Of a DNA stretch of 64,000 nt, positions 18,454 through 26,550 are shown piece by piece. The notes under the pieces are model-generated. The model saw only the letters and a list, made by a program, of their open reading frames with translations, ran no database searches and had not been told where the DNA came from. Both the position numbers and the translations under genes were made by a program. The DNA comes from Flavobacteriales bacterium (GTDB taxonomy: Bacteria; Bacteroidota; Bacteroidia; Flavobacteriales_C; GCA-002722245): NCBI GenBank assembly GCA_023251095.1, contig JAHEZL010000021.1, positions 31,772 through 95,771 of the forward strand, read 5' to 3'. The stretch's first letter is position 1; each line of letters opens with the position of its first letter.

Positions 18454-19885
18454 AATGGACGAGCTATTTAAATCGCAGCTGAATAATCTGACTGAAGAAC
18501 AACCTTCAGAGATGGATTGGGCTGCGCTTAAATCGGAATTGAATAAGGAAGGACTGATCAACAAGAACAATAACAAAAGAAAAATTTTCTTTTGGTCGTT
18601 TACCGCCTTGTTGTTGATTGGAGTTGGTTTATTTGCTTTTTACAATCAAACAAAAACGGCTGCTTCTGCAGTTACTATTGTTGCAAAACAAAGTCCGGAA
18701 AAAGATCAGGTTTTGCTAGTGGAGAAAGAACAGTTGTCGGAAAAAAAATCAGAGGGAACATTCAATAAAAAACAGCAACAGATTACTATTGAAAATAAAG
18801 AATCAGAGAAAAGTTCTTCCAACGTAAAAACTGAAATTCAGGAAGTACCGGAAAAATCAAATTCAAAAGTTCCTTCTGTTTCTAAAAAAATAACTCTTGT
18901 AAAATCAAATTCAAAAACTTCTGAAAAGGAAAAATCGCATAAGGTGCAGTCTATATCTGTTGGCGGAATGCAAACAAGAGAGGAAGATAAAACGAATGTT
19001 GAAGTTGAAAAAAATGTTGTTGCGCAAATTGCCGCTGAAGAAACTACAGCCAATCCAACAGAAGAAATAAAGTCGCTTGCGCTGACCACTCCTTCTGCAA
19101 CAATAGCAACAACCGCTGTCGGAGTTGAAACATCAGCAACAGCTGTTGCGGATTCAATCAGCACTGTTGCACAAATTGATACTCCTGCAACTGAAATCAA
19201 AAAAGAGGAAGATATTTTAGATAAAACTGTGTACCGTAAATTTTGGGGAGGCGCTTTGGTTTCGTTGGATTACAATGACTATACTTTAAAATATAACACT
19301 ACGGACGGAAAGTATATCTCGCCGGAAAATAAAGATGAAAGCCGGTTTCAATACAGCGCAGGAATCGGAGTGGGTTACCGCCATTCCAAATTGTTCGGCA
19401 TCTCTGCGGAAGTATTGTATTCACAAAAAAAATCGCTTCACCTTAGCGGAAGCGCACCCGATACTTCGGGCAGTGATGCAAACGGCAATCAATATCACTA
19501 CAATATTGAAGCAAAATATCTCGATGTAATTGTTAAGCCACGCATTTATGTATGGCATAAAAAATTCTCCGCTTATGTTTTTCCGGGTTTTGTTACTTCC
19601 TTTAATTTACCGGGGTGGGACGGCAAAAGTTATTTTACCAAAACACAAATCACTGCCGATGGTTATGTGCAGGATAAAATCAATCTGGAATTTTTCTCTG
19701 CTGGATTTTCTTTACTTGCCGGTGCCGGAATAGAATATGACCTTAAAAACAACTGGAAAATTATGGGCGAAATTTCTTATCGCCAAAGCTTAACGCCGTT
19801 GATTCAGCATTCTAGCTATACAGTTCCGCTCTCTCACTATTTATATTCAGTGAATGCAGGTATAGGCGTGTGCAGATATTTTTAA
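18434..19885 (+). CDS. Probable anti-sigma factor fused to an outer-membrane beta-barrel (dual-membrane, Dma-like)
   Basis: 483 residues. A short polar N-terminus (1-48, with MDELFKSQLNNL and MDWAALKSEL typical of cytoplasmic anti-sigma ends) is followed by one membrane helix (about 50-70). A 190-residue low-complexity linker rich in Lys, Glu, Ser, Thr and Ala then leads to a barrel-like domain (about 266-483) ending in a terminal Phe. The protein would cross the inner membrane, span the periplasm and insert in the outer membrane. This matches, from memory, the dual membrane-spanning anti-sigma factors reported in Bacteroides thetaiotaomicron. Direct overlap with the sigma gene supports the pairing. 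Starts at 18443 or 18455 are also possible. A plain OmpA/PorT-like barrel is the alternative. Confidence 0.7.
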   Translation: MKRMENKMDELFKSQLNNLTEEQPSEMDWAALKSELNKEGLINKNNNKRKIFFWSFTALLLIGVGLFAFYNQTKTAASAVTIVAKQSPEKDQVLLVEKEQLSEKKSEGTFNKKQQQITIENKESEKSSSNVKTEIQEVPEKSNSKVPSVSKKITLVKSNSKTSEKEKSHKVQSISVGGMQTREEDKTNVEVEKNVVAQIAAEETTANPTEEIKSLALTTPSATIATTAVGVETSATAVADSISTVAQIDTPATEIKKEEDILDKTVYRKFWGGALVSLDYNDYTLKYNTTDGKYISPENKDESRFQYSAGIGVGYRHSKLFGISAEVLYSQKKSLHLSGSAPDTSGSDANGNQYHYNIEAKYLDVIVKPRIYVWHKKFSAYVFPGFVTSFNLPGWDGKSYFTKTQITADGYVQDKINLEFFSAGFSLLAGAGIEYDLKNNWKIMGEISYRQSLTPLIQHSSYTVPLSHYLYSVNAGIGVCRYF

Positions 19886-19901
19886 AAATAAATTATTCAG
19901 G

Positions 19902-20966
19902 ATGAATAAATTCACAGCCATTAAATCAATAGTTTTCGGAGTATTGGTCTGGATTATTTCCAGCACATCCTGTAAAAAAGATACCCTGGAAACAACAACG
20001 GCAAAAGCCGATACTAATGTAGTAAGAGAACTCCTGACTCAGATACAGCCTGAACAACAAACCTTTATTATTGATGCATCACAACCCAATACCCTTACGG
20101 GTAAAGATGGAATGGTGATTGAAATTCCTGCGAATGCTTTTATCAATAACAAAGATTCTTTAGTAAGCGGAAATGTTACCATTATTTTGCAGGAAATACT
20201 TTCTGTAGGAGGTCAGATTACATCAGGAATACCGGCAACTTCAAACAAAAAGATTTTAAAATCCGCGGGAGAGTTTTTATTCAGAGCTGTTGCGGGCGGA
20301 GAGCAATTAAACATAGCGCCCAACAGATCCATCATATTTAATATTCCTGCTACCGATGTTGATTCTACTATGAATACCTTCATAGCAAACGATTATTTTT
20401 TAGGAATAACAGGAGAAGATTTTAATTGGTTTCAGGCAGATTCTGTTTTGTTTACCGCAAAACACGTTGATACTGTTGCCTGGGACAGTATTAAAAAAGA
20501 ATGGAATTTTGATACCACCTATGCGAATGCACATGATCTTCAATACAAATCGGGAAAATATAAAATGACAATTTCCGACTTATATACGCACTCTATGTTT
20601 AATGTAGATAGATTCATCAATTGGGGAAGCACCACCTGGGCGCAATCAGTTTCCTGTGTTATCAATGCACCCGAAAGTTCAAACGGAGAACCCATTGATT
20701 TCACACTTAAATTAGTTTTTAAACAATTTGGCGCTACCAGTTGGTTTGATCACAAGGGATTATTAGGTACAACGGCTACCATTATAGTAGACGATGAATG
20801 GCCGGTGGGTGAAGATGTTGTAGTGCTGGTAGTTGGTGTGGGACAAAAATCCAAGAAAACATATTTTGGTAAAACCACTTTGAATATTACAGCAGATTCA
20901 AAACCTGTTATTGATATCAGTCCGTTAAGCACTGATGAATTATCTACAGCATTGGGTAATTTGTAA
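19902..20966 (+). CDS. Putative lipoprotein, paralogue A of a tandem pair
   Basis: 354 residues. Signal peptide with lipobox ISSTSC (Cys24). The mature protein has a block GMVIEIPANAFINN ... VSGNVTIILQEIL, then LKSAGEFLFRA and IIFNIPATDVDSTMNTFI, and near the end DVVVLVVGVGQKSKKTYFGKT. No known catalytic motif. The same blocks in the same order occur in the gene at 21127. It starts 16 bases after the anti-sigma/barrel gene and so is probably the third gene of the sigma operon. Likely a surface or periplasmic lipoprotein of an envelope-stress response (inference). Confidence 0.8.
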   Translation: MNKFTAIKSIVFGVLVWIISSTSCKKDTLETTTAKADTNVVRELLTQIQPEQQTFIIDASQPNTLTGKDGMVIEIPANAFINNKDSLVSGNVTIILQEILSVGGQITSGIPATSNKKILKSAGEFLFRAVAGGEQLNIAPNRSIIFNIPATDVDSTMNTFIANDYFLGITGEDFNWFQADSVLFTAKHVDTVAWDSIKKEWNFDTTYANAHDLQYKSGKYKMTISDLYTHSMFNVDRFINWGSTTWAQSVSCVINAPESSNGEPIDFTLKLVFKQFGATSWFDHKGLLGTTATIIVDDEWPVGEDVVVLVVGVGQKSKKTYFGKTTLNITADSKPVIDISPLSTDELSTALGNL

Positions 20967-20990
20967 AATTTTGTTGGATAGTTTCTTTCC

Positions 20991-21022
20991 ACCTGCTTCA
21001 TAACAATGAAGCAGGTTTTTTC
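20991..21022 (+). terminator. Terminator after lipoprotein A
   Basis: Stem ACCTGCTTCAT (20991-21001) with ATGAAGCAGGT (21006-21016), 4-base loop, then a T run. The 11-bp stem is identical to the one after lipoprotein B at 22226-22251. Confidence 0.9.
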
Positions 21023-21054
21023 TTTTCAGGATTATTTATAATAAATATTTTTTT

Positions 21055-21085
21055 CAGGCAGCGCTTTTGATTTGTGATTTGTCTT
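21055..21085 (+). promoter_or_regulatory. ECF-type promoter candidate of lipoprotein B
   Basis: CAGGCAGCG at 21055-21063, 15 bases, TTGTCTT at 21079-21085: the same blocks and spacing as at 17819-17849. The ATG follows at 21127. The match suggests that the sigma factor at 17881 transcribes this gene. Confidence 0.6.
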
Positions 21086-21126
21086 CATAATACAGACACC
21101 TAAAACAAACACTAAAAATTAAAATT

Positions 21127-22200
21127 ATGATGAACAAATTCACAACAATTAAAACAATGTTACTGGGGGCAGTGGCTCTGAGTATTTTTGCAGTATCCTG
21201 TAAAAAAGATACGCTGGAAACCATTACTCCGACAGAAGATGCTACTGCGGTAGATAATCTTTTAAGTAAAATGGATCCTGAAATGCAATCGTTTACGATT
21301 GATCCATCCCAACCCCAAACCATTACAGGAACAGAAGGAACTGTAATTAATATTCCTGCCAATGCATTTGTTGATGCCAATGGAAATGCAATAACAGGTA
21401 ATGTTACTATTTCATTAAAAGAAATTCTAAGTCTGAAAGATCAAATCACTTCAGGTGCGTATGCAGTTTCAAATGGTGAGTTGTTGAAATCAGGCGGAGA
21501 ATTTTTCTTTGAGGCAACAGCCAATGGCGAAAAATTAAAATTGGCAGTGAATCAATCCATTACTTTTGATATCCCTGCTACTGAGGTTGACTCTACCATG
21601 CAGGTATTTATAGGACAGGAAGTAAGTGAAGATTCTACCGGATCAAATGTAAACTGGATTCCTGCCGACACCTCCAAATACCAAACTGTTGTTACGGATA
21701 GTGTGTGGAATTCAAAAGACACTTCATGGACTATGGATACTGCTTTCCTGGCCACTTATCAATTGTATATGACTTTGAGTGGTTATACCATGAAGGTTTA
21801 TGATATTTATAATACTTCCTATTACAATTGCGATCACTTTTACAACTATCCTAATTTGATTGGGGAATTGCCTGTTACTATCACAAATGCCAGCAATGAA
21901 CAAGACGAGGTAGTTGATTACAGTATAAAATTAGTGTATAAGAAATTGGGTAGTGTAGCGGAAGGCTATGAACCTAACTCCGGTTACTCAGGACTTTTGG
22001 ATAAAAAATTCTCGGGAGGAATTTCTTCTACTTGGTTAACAGGTGAAGATGTGATCGTGATTGTGGTGGGCGTAGGACAAAAATCTAAGAAAGCTTATTA
22101 TGGTAAAACCAGTCTGACTCTTAGCTCTAGTTCAAATCCTTCTATATCTATAAATACAATAAGTGATGCCGATTTAGCTGCTGCTTTGGATAATTTATAA
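21127..22200 (+). CDS. Putative lipoprotein, paralogue B of a tandem pair
   Basis: 357 residues; the second Met (21130) is an equally good start. Lipobox FAVSC gives Cys25, followed by KKDTLET exactly as in paralogue A. The conserved blocks are GTVINIPANAFVDANG, ITGNVTISLKEILSL, LLKSGGEFFFEA, ITFDIPATEVDSTMQVFIG and VIVIVVGVGQKSKKAYYGKTSL. Function unknown. It has its own promoter-like motif and terminator. Its last 53 bases overlap the 3' end of a reverse-strand gene. Confidence 0.8.
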   Translation: MMNKFTTIKTMLLGAVALSIFAVSCKKDTLETITPTEDATAVDNLLSKMDPEMQSFTIDPSQPQTITGTEGTVINIPANAFVDANGNAITGNVTISLKEILSLKDQITSGAYAVSNGELLKSGGEFFFEATANGEKLKLAVNQSITFDIPATEVDSTMQVFIGQEVSEDSTGSNVNWIPADTSKYQTVVTDSVWNSKDTSWTMDTAFLATYQLYMTLSGYTMKVYDIYNTSYYNCDHFYNYPNLIGELPVTITNASNEQDEVVDYSIKLVYKKLGSVAEGYEPNSGYSGLLDKKFSGGISSTWLTGEDVIVIVVGVGQKSKKAYYGKTSLTLSSSSNPSISINTISDADLAAALDNL

Positions 22201-23242
22201 AAATCGTTTTTTGATTATTTTTTTTACCTGCTTCATTTTTATGAAGCAGGTTTTTTCTTTTTGAAAGGCCGCCTATTATTTTATTTTCAAATTCTTTTAT
22301 TTCTTCTTCTCTTAAGTGAGACGGCAGATAAATGCAGCGCGCCGTGCCTTTCAGGATATTGAGGCGCTGTAATTTTTTAAGAGGACGATTGCAACCGAAA
22401 TTATTTAACCATAAAATACTGCCGAAATTATTGAGGAGACCCTGAGGAAAATCTTTTTTTAATTTTTTGTTGATGGAAGTACGCAATTCATTGCCCTGAT
22501 TATTCCAGTGGAGATAAAAACTGCTTTTCGAAAAAGTTATTTCATCGGCAATTTTTTTACAGGCAATCAATCCTTCTGCTTTAGGAGCAAATGTTCCGGG
22601 AAGAAATGCTTCATCAAAAAAATCAGGGGAGTGGGCTAGGGCACCGAGGGGAATGCCATTGGAAATGTTTTCACCAAGCAGTACAGCGTCTGCCTGAAAC
22701 TGAAAAATAAAGTTGAGCCCTTTCTGATGAAGGCGTGCGATAGTTTTTCTTTCATCGAGAATGAAAGGAATACCGCTCCCGGAACATAATGTCCTAAGAG
22801 AATGGATCCGTTGTTCAAAATCAATACATTTTTGAATGACAAACAATGGATCTAAAATAAGTGCAGCTACTTCGTCGGATCTTTCCGTTAGAAAAGATTT
22901 GGCGCCGCGCAGCTGATATATATATGAAAAGTTAGGCTGAGAAAATTTTTGAGGAAAACCGAAATAGAGAATTTTTTTGTTTGTGTCTTTGGCTTTGTAG
23001 TACTCACTCAAAAAGTGGAAGGTGCTCATTTCCGATTTAAAAAAAGCAGTGTTGTTGAAGTTTGTTATTTGTTGTAAAGCACTTTCTGCCTCTTTAATCA
23101 GGGGGGATATTTTTCCGAAGAGTTGTCCGATTTCTATCCGTTGTTCAATGAAATTTCTCATCTCCACATCCGAACAGTGAACGATGTTTCGTTCAGAAAT
23201 TCTGTTTGTTATGCCTAAAGCCGGATGATTCATTAATTTCAT
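22148..23242 (-). CDS. Class III aminotransferase-like protein lacking the PLP lysine
   Basis: 364 residues. The middle resembles fold-type I class III aminotransferases: VAALILDPLF, GIPFILDERKTIARLHQKG (Asp163, the usual PLP-pyridine partner, is kept) and ADAVLLGENISNGIPLGAL. In active relatives the last motif has GK; here codon GAA gives Glu191, so the Schiff-base lysine is missing. The N-terminal glycine-rich substrate part is also poor. The last ~40 residues are Lys/Asn-rich and are encoded by the complement of a terminator and of the lipoprotein B 3' end. It is either a non-enzymatic paralogue or a decaying gene. It lies downstream of dnaG on the same strand, about 100 bases apart. The start may be three codons further in (Met4). 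Confidence 0.55.
   Translation of the reverse strand: MKLMNHPALGITNRISERNIVHCSDVEMRNFIEQRIEIGQLFGKISPLIKEAESALQQITNFNNTAFFKSEMSTFHFLSEYYKAKDTNKKILYFGFPQKFSQPNFSYIYQLRGAKSFLTERSDEVAALILDPLFVIQKCIDFEQRIHSLRTLCSGSGIPFILDERKTIARLHQKGLNFIFQFQADAVLLGENISNGIPLGALAHSPDFFDEAFLPGTFAPKAEGLIACKKIADEITFSKSSFYLHWNNQGNELRTSINKKLKKDFPQGLLNNFGSILWLNNFGCNRPLKKLQRLNILKGTARCIYLPSHLREEEIKEFENKIIGGLSKRKNLLHKNEAGKKNNQKTIFINYPKQQLNRHHLLYL
22226..22257 (+). terminator. Terminator after lipoprotein B
   Basis: Stem ACCTGCTTCAT (22226-22236) with ATGAAGCAGGT (22241-22251), then a T run. It is embedded in the coding frame of the reverse-strand aminotransferase-like gene. Confidence 0.9.
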
Positions 23243-23340
23243 TTGTGCTCAATAGATGGCAGCAAAAATGAAGTAAAGGCCAGGAAAATTTATATTGATT
23301 TTTTCAAAGAGGGGGAAATGATTTGCGGATTTTGCAAAAA

Positions 23341-25281
23341 TTAGTTTCTGCCTAAAATCGCCGACAGTTGTTTTTTTGCTTCGTTGTACAACATCAATTC
23401 CTGAAGATCACTATCGTTGGAATGGGCTTTGATCTTGATCTGCAGTTCGCTGATGTTTTTTTGAACGGTGGCGAGTTTGAGTCGGTTTACAGCGGTTTCA
23501 ACAGCAATAGTAAGTAAATCTTCTTCTTTAATAATCACAATGTTGTGCTGTCCCCAATTGTGTAATTCGTATTTAAATTCCATCAGATTGATGATGGCAT
23601 TGTTGACTTCCACATCCTGTGAATTCAAAAAATGTTTTTCATCCGGCACTGTATTGCTGAGCAACTGTTTTTTGTATTCGTTGTAAATGGCTTGATATAC
23701 GGGGTTCCCAAAGCTAATTGCATCTTCATCTAAAGCGCTGGTGATAAATTCTGCAATATGGATATTGATTTCTTCATCGTCTTCTCCCGCTATTTGTATG
23801 CTGTGGTGACCGTATTGTAAAAGTATACGGATGAGTTCATTTTCCTGGTTTTTCAGGAAAAAATCTTCTTTGTTTTCAGGAACAACAACTTCTTCTACCG
23901 GAACAGAAAAGAAGGGTTCGTCATTTTGTTGCGGAGTGGGTGCAAATGCTGTGTCGCCTCTTTTTTTCGCCTGATCTTTAAAATCTTTTGCGCGTATTTT
24001 ATTAAGCTCGTTAATCAGCGTTTGTTCGCCAATGTCCATCAAACGGCTGGTTTCCTGAGTGAAAACGGTTCGTTTGATAGGATCAGGGATTTTCGCTACC
24101 GATGTCACGATGTCTCTGATCAGTTCTGCTTTTTTGATTGGATCACCTCCGGCTTCATCCAGCAATACTTTACATTTAAAGTGAATGAAATCTGTTGCGT
24201 CATCTAAATATTTTTGTAAAGCTTCGGGTGAATTTTTTCGCGAGAAGGAATCTGGATCTTCGCCATCGGGAAAGAGAATAACTTTTACATTTAATCCTTC
24301 TTCCAAAAACATGTCGATACCGCGAAATGCTGCACGGATACCGGCTGCGTCGCCATCAAAAAGTACCGTTACATTTTCTGTAAATCTTTTGATGAGTTTT
24401 ATCTGATCCACTGTTAATGCGGTTCCTGATGAAGCCACTGCATTTTCCACTCCGGCCTGATGCAGGGAAATAACATCGGTATAACCTTCCACCAACAAAC
24501 ATCTGTCGTTTTTAATGATGGATTTTTTCGCCTGAAAAATTCCGTACAGAACTTTGCTTTTATGGTAAATGTCGGTTTCCGGACTGTTAACATATTTGGG
24601 AACCGTTTTGTCTTTTTTGAGTGTTCGTCCGCCAAAACCAATGATACGGCCCGATAAATTATGAATAGGAAACATCACTCTCGCTGCAAATCTGTCGTTG
24701 AGGTAATCGCCTTTTTCCAGGATGATTCCTGATTTCAGCAGCAATTCTTTTTTATATCCTTTTGCTAAAGCGCGTCCGGCTAAAAAATTTCGGTCTTCCG
24801 GACTATAACCCAATTCAAATTTTTTGATCGTGTCGGGCGTAAAGCCTCTTTCTTTAAAGTAGCTCATGCCTATGGCACGGCCTTCTTGTAAGTCGGTGAT
24901 GTTCTCTTTGTATAAATTTCCTGCAAACTGGTGAATGAGGTACAAGGCCTCTCTTTCGTTTTCGAGTTGAACCTGTTCCGGACTCTGTTCTTCCTCCTGA
25001 ATTTCAATGTTGTACTTTTTGGCGAGAAATTTTAGCGCCTCAGGATAAGTGAAATGTTCGTGCTCCATCAGGAAGGTCACCACACTGCCTCCCTTGCCCG
25101 AACTGAAGCATTTAAAGATCTGTTTGGCCGGTGAAACATAGAAAGAAGGCGACTTTTCTTCGGTGAAAGGACTGAGGCCCTTAAAATTACTTCCCGACTT
25201 TTTTAAGTTCACAAACTCCCCAATCACTTCTTCAATGCGGGATTCTTCAAATATCTTGTCTATGGTTTCCTTTGGGATCAC
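23341..25281 (-). CDS. dnaG: DNA primase
   Basis: 646 residues, full length. It makes RNA primers at the replication fork. The N-terminal zinc-ribbon region is recognisable (NFKGLSPFTEEKSPSFYVSP ... KQIFKCFSSGKGG), but only one of the four usual metal ligands, Cys58, remains; Ser37, Thr40 and Ser61 stand in for Cys, His and Cys. The catalytic core follows, with GRIIGFGGRTL and the Toprim domain (CLLVEGYTDVISLHQAG ... VLFDGDAAGIRAA ... FPDGEDPDSF), then a helical C-terminal helicase-binding part (about 430-646). Loss of the zinc ligands is, as I recall, usual in Bacteroidota. Divergent from rlmN with 66 bases between starts. Confidence 0.95.
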   Translation of the reverse strand: MIPKETIDKIFEESRIEEVIGEFVNLKKSGSNFKGLSPFTEEKSPSFYVSPAKQIFKCFSSGKGGSVVTFLMEHEHFTYPEALKFLAKKYNIEIQEEEQSPEQVQLENEREALYLIHQFAGNLYKENITDLQEGRAIGMSYFKERGFTPDTIKKFELGYSPEDRNFLAGRALAKGYKKELLLKSGIILEKGDYLNDRFAARVMFPIHNLSGRIIGFGGRTLKKDKTVPKYVNSPETDIYHKSKVLYGIFQAKKSIIKNDRCLLVEGYTDVISLHQAGVENAVASSGTALTVDQIKLIKRFTENVTVLFDGDAAGIRAAFRGIDMFLEEGLNVKVILFPDGEDPDSFSRKNSPEALQKYLDDATDFIHFKCKVLLDEAGGDPIKKAELIRDIVTSVAKIPDPIKRTVFTQETSRLMDIGEQTLINELNKIRAKDFKDQAKKRGDTAFAPTPQQNDEPFFSVPVEEVVVPENKEDFFLKNQENELIRILLQYGHHSIQIAGEDDEEINIHIAEFITSALDEDAISFGNPVYQAIYNEYKKQLLSNTVPDEKHFLNSQDVEVNNAIINLMEFKYELHNWGQHNIVIIKEEDLLTIAVETAVNRLKLATVQKNISELQIKIKAHSNDSDLQELMLYNEAKKQLSAILGRN

Positions 25282-25310
25282 CTGCTAAAAATAGAAAGAT
25301 TCGGCCTGAA

Positions 25311-25342
25311 TTGAAAGGGTTTTGTTTTATCTCGTACCTTTG
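25311..25342 (+). promoter_or_regulatory. Promoter of rlmN (TTG-N21-TAnnTTTG)
   Basis: TTG at 25311-25313 and a perfect TACCTTTG at 25335-25342 with 21 bases between. The ATG is at 25348, so transcription would begin at or next to the start codon. Confidence 0.6.
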
Positions 25343-25347
25343 TAGCA

Positions 25348-26388
25348 ATGAGCGCCGAAAAGAAAAATATCAGAAGTCTGTCCATTGACGAACTAAAAGA
25401 GGAATTAAACTCTTTTGGGGAGAAGGCTTTTCGCGCCAAACAGATCTATGAATGGCTGTGGAAAAAGTCGGTTACTTCCATTGATCAAATGACGAGCTTA
25501 TCCCTTCCCCTAAGAAATCAGCTCAACGAAAAATTTACCATTCCCGCAGTAAAAATTCATAAATGCCAGATCAGTAAAGACCGAACCATCAAAAATGCTT
25601 TTCAGTTGCATGACGGTTATATTGTTGAAGGTGTTTTAATCCCCACCGATTCCCGCATGACAGCTTGTATTTCATCGCAGGTGGGTTGCAGTTTAACTTG
25701 TAAATTTTGTGCTACTGGGCGGATGAAAAGAGAGCGCAATATTGAGTTTGATGAGATTTACGATCAGGTGGTGCTGATTAAAAATCAGGCCATGGAAAAA
25801 TACAATACGCCGCTCACCAACATTGTATACATGGGCATGGGCGAGCCTTTGCTGAATTATAAAAACACTTTGGCATCGATTGAAAAAATTACTTCTCCCG
25901 AAGGTTTGGGGATGTCGCCGCAACGCATCACCGTATCTACAGCAGGTGTAGCCAAAATGATTCAGAAACTGGGCGATGATGAAGTGAAGTTTCATTTGGC
26001 CTTGTCGCTGCATGCTGCCAACGACGAAAAGAGAAATAAAATTATGCCGATTAACGAGCAAAATTCTTTGGAATCGTTGATTCATGCGCTCAAACATTTT
26101 CACGAAAAAACAGGAACGCGTCCCACTTTTGAATTCATAGTTTTTAAAGATTTCAATGATAGCGTGGAAGACGCAGCGGATCTGGCCAAATTCGCGAAAA
26201 ACGTCCCTTGTAAAATAAACATCATCGAATACAATCCAATTGAAGATGGTGAATTTCAACAAACCACTCCCGAGCGCTTAACACGTTTTGCTGCCCATTT
26301 GGAAAGTAAAAATCTGGTGGTGAATATCCGCCGAAGCCGTGGTAAAGACATTGATGCTGCTTGCGGCCAGCTGGCAAATAAACATTAG
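25348..26388 (+). CDS. rlmN: 23S rRNA (adenine2503-C2)/tRNA A37 methyltransferase, radical SAM
   Basis: 346 residues. RlmN methylates C2 of A2503 in 23S rRNA and of A37 in some tRNAs. The radical SAM cluster motif CSLTCKFC (Cys114, 118, 121) is intact, as are VYMGMGEPLLNY, ITVSTAGVA and the resolving/methyl-carrying Cys in DAACGQLA near the end. The N-terminal helical domain (ELNSFGEKAFRAKQIYEWLW) is present. The perfect TAnnTTTG promoter sits just before the ATG. Confidence 0.96.
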   Translation: MSAEKKNIRSLSIDELKEELNSFGEKAFRAKQIYEWLWKKSVTSIDQMTSLSLPLRNQLNEKFTIPAVKIHKCQISKDRTIKNAFQLHDGYIVEGVLIPTDSRMTACISSQVGCSLTCKFCATGRMKRERNIEFDEIYDQVVLIKNQAMEKYNTPLTNIVYMGMGEPLLNYKNTLASIEKITSPEGLGMSPQRITVSTAGVAKMIQKLGDDEVKFHLALSLHAANDEKRNKIMPINEQNSLESLIHALKHFHEKTGTRPTFEFIVFKDFNDSVEDAADLAKFAKNVPCKINIIEYNPIEDGEFQQTTPERLTRFAAHLESKNLVVNIRRSRGKDIDAACGQLANKH

Positions 26389-26495
26389 TAGAAACGTTTT
26401 GTTTTAAAAATTCTGTATAATCACTATTTGTGATATGTAAAAATGCAGATATCAAAATTAATTTATTAATTAATAGAGTTATTTGATATTTAATT

Positions 26496-26526
26496 TTGCT
26501 CTCCTCTTCTGCTTGCCTTATCTTTA
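26496..26526 (+). promoter_or_regulatory. Promoter-like element before a T9SS cargo gene
   Basis: TTTTG (TTG at 26496-26498), 20 bases, TATCTTTA at 26519-26526, 25 bases before the ATG at 26551. One base off the TAnnTTTG consensus. Confidence 0.45.
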
Positions 26527-26550
26527 CTTCACTACTACTAAAAGGCAGCT

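Noticed and set aside
25693..26262. Long reverse-strand open frame (189 codons) inside rlmN
   Set aside because: Lies wholly opposite a strongly conserved enzyme gene; its product looks like a complement artefact, without domain or start signals.
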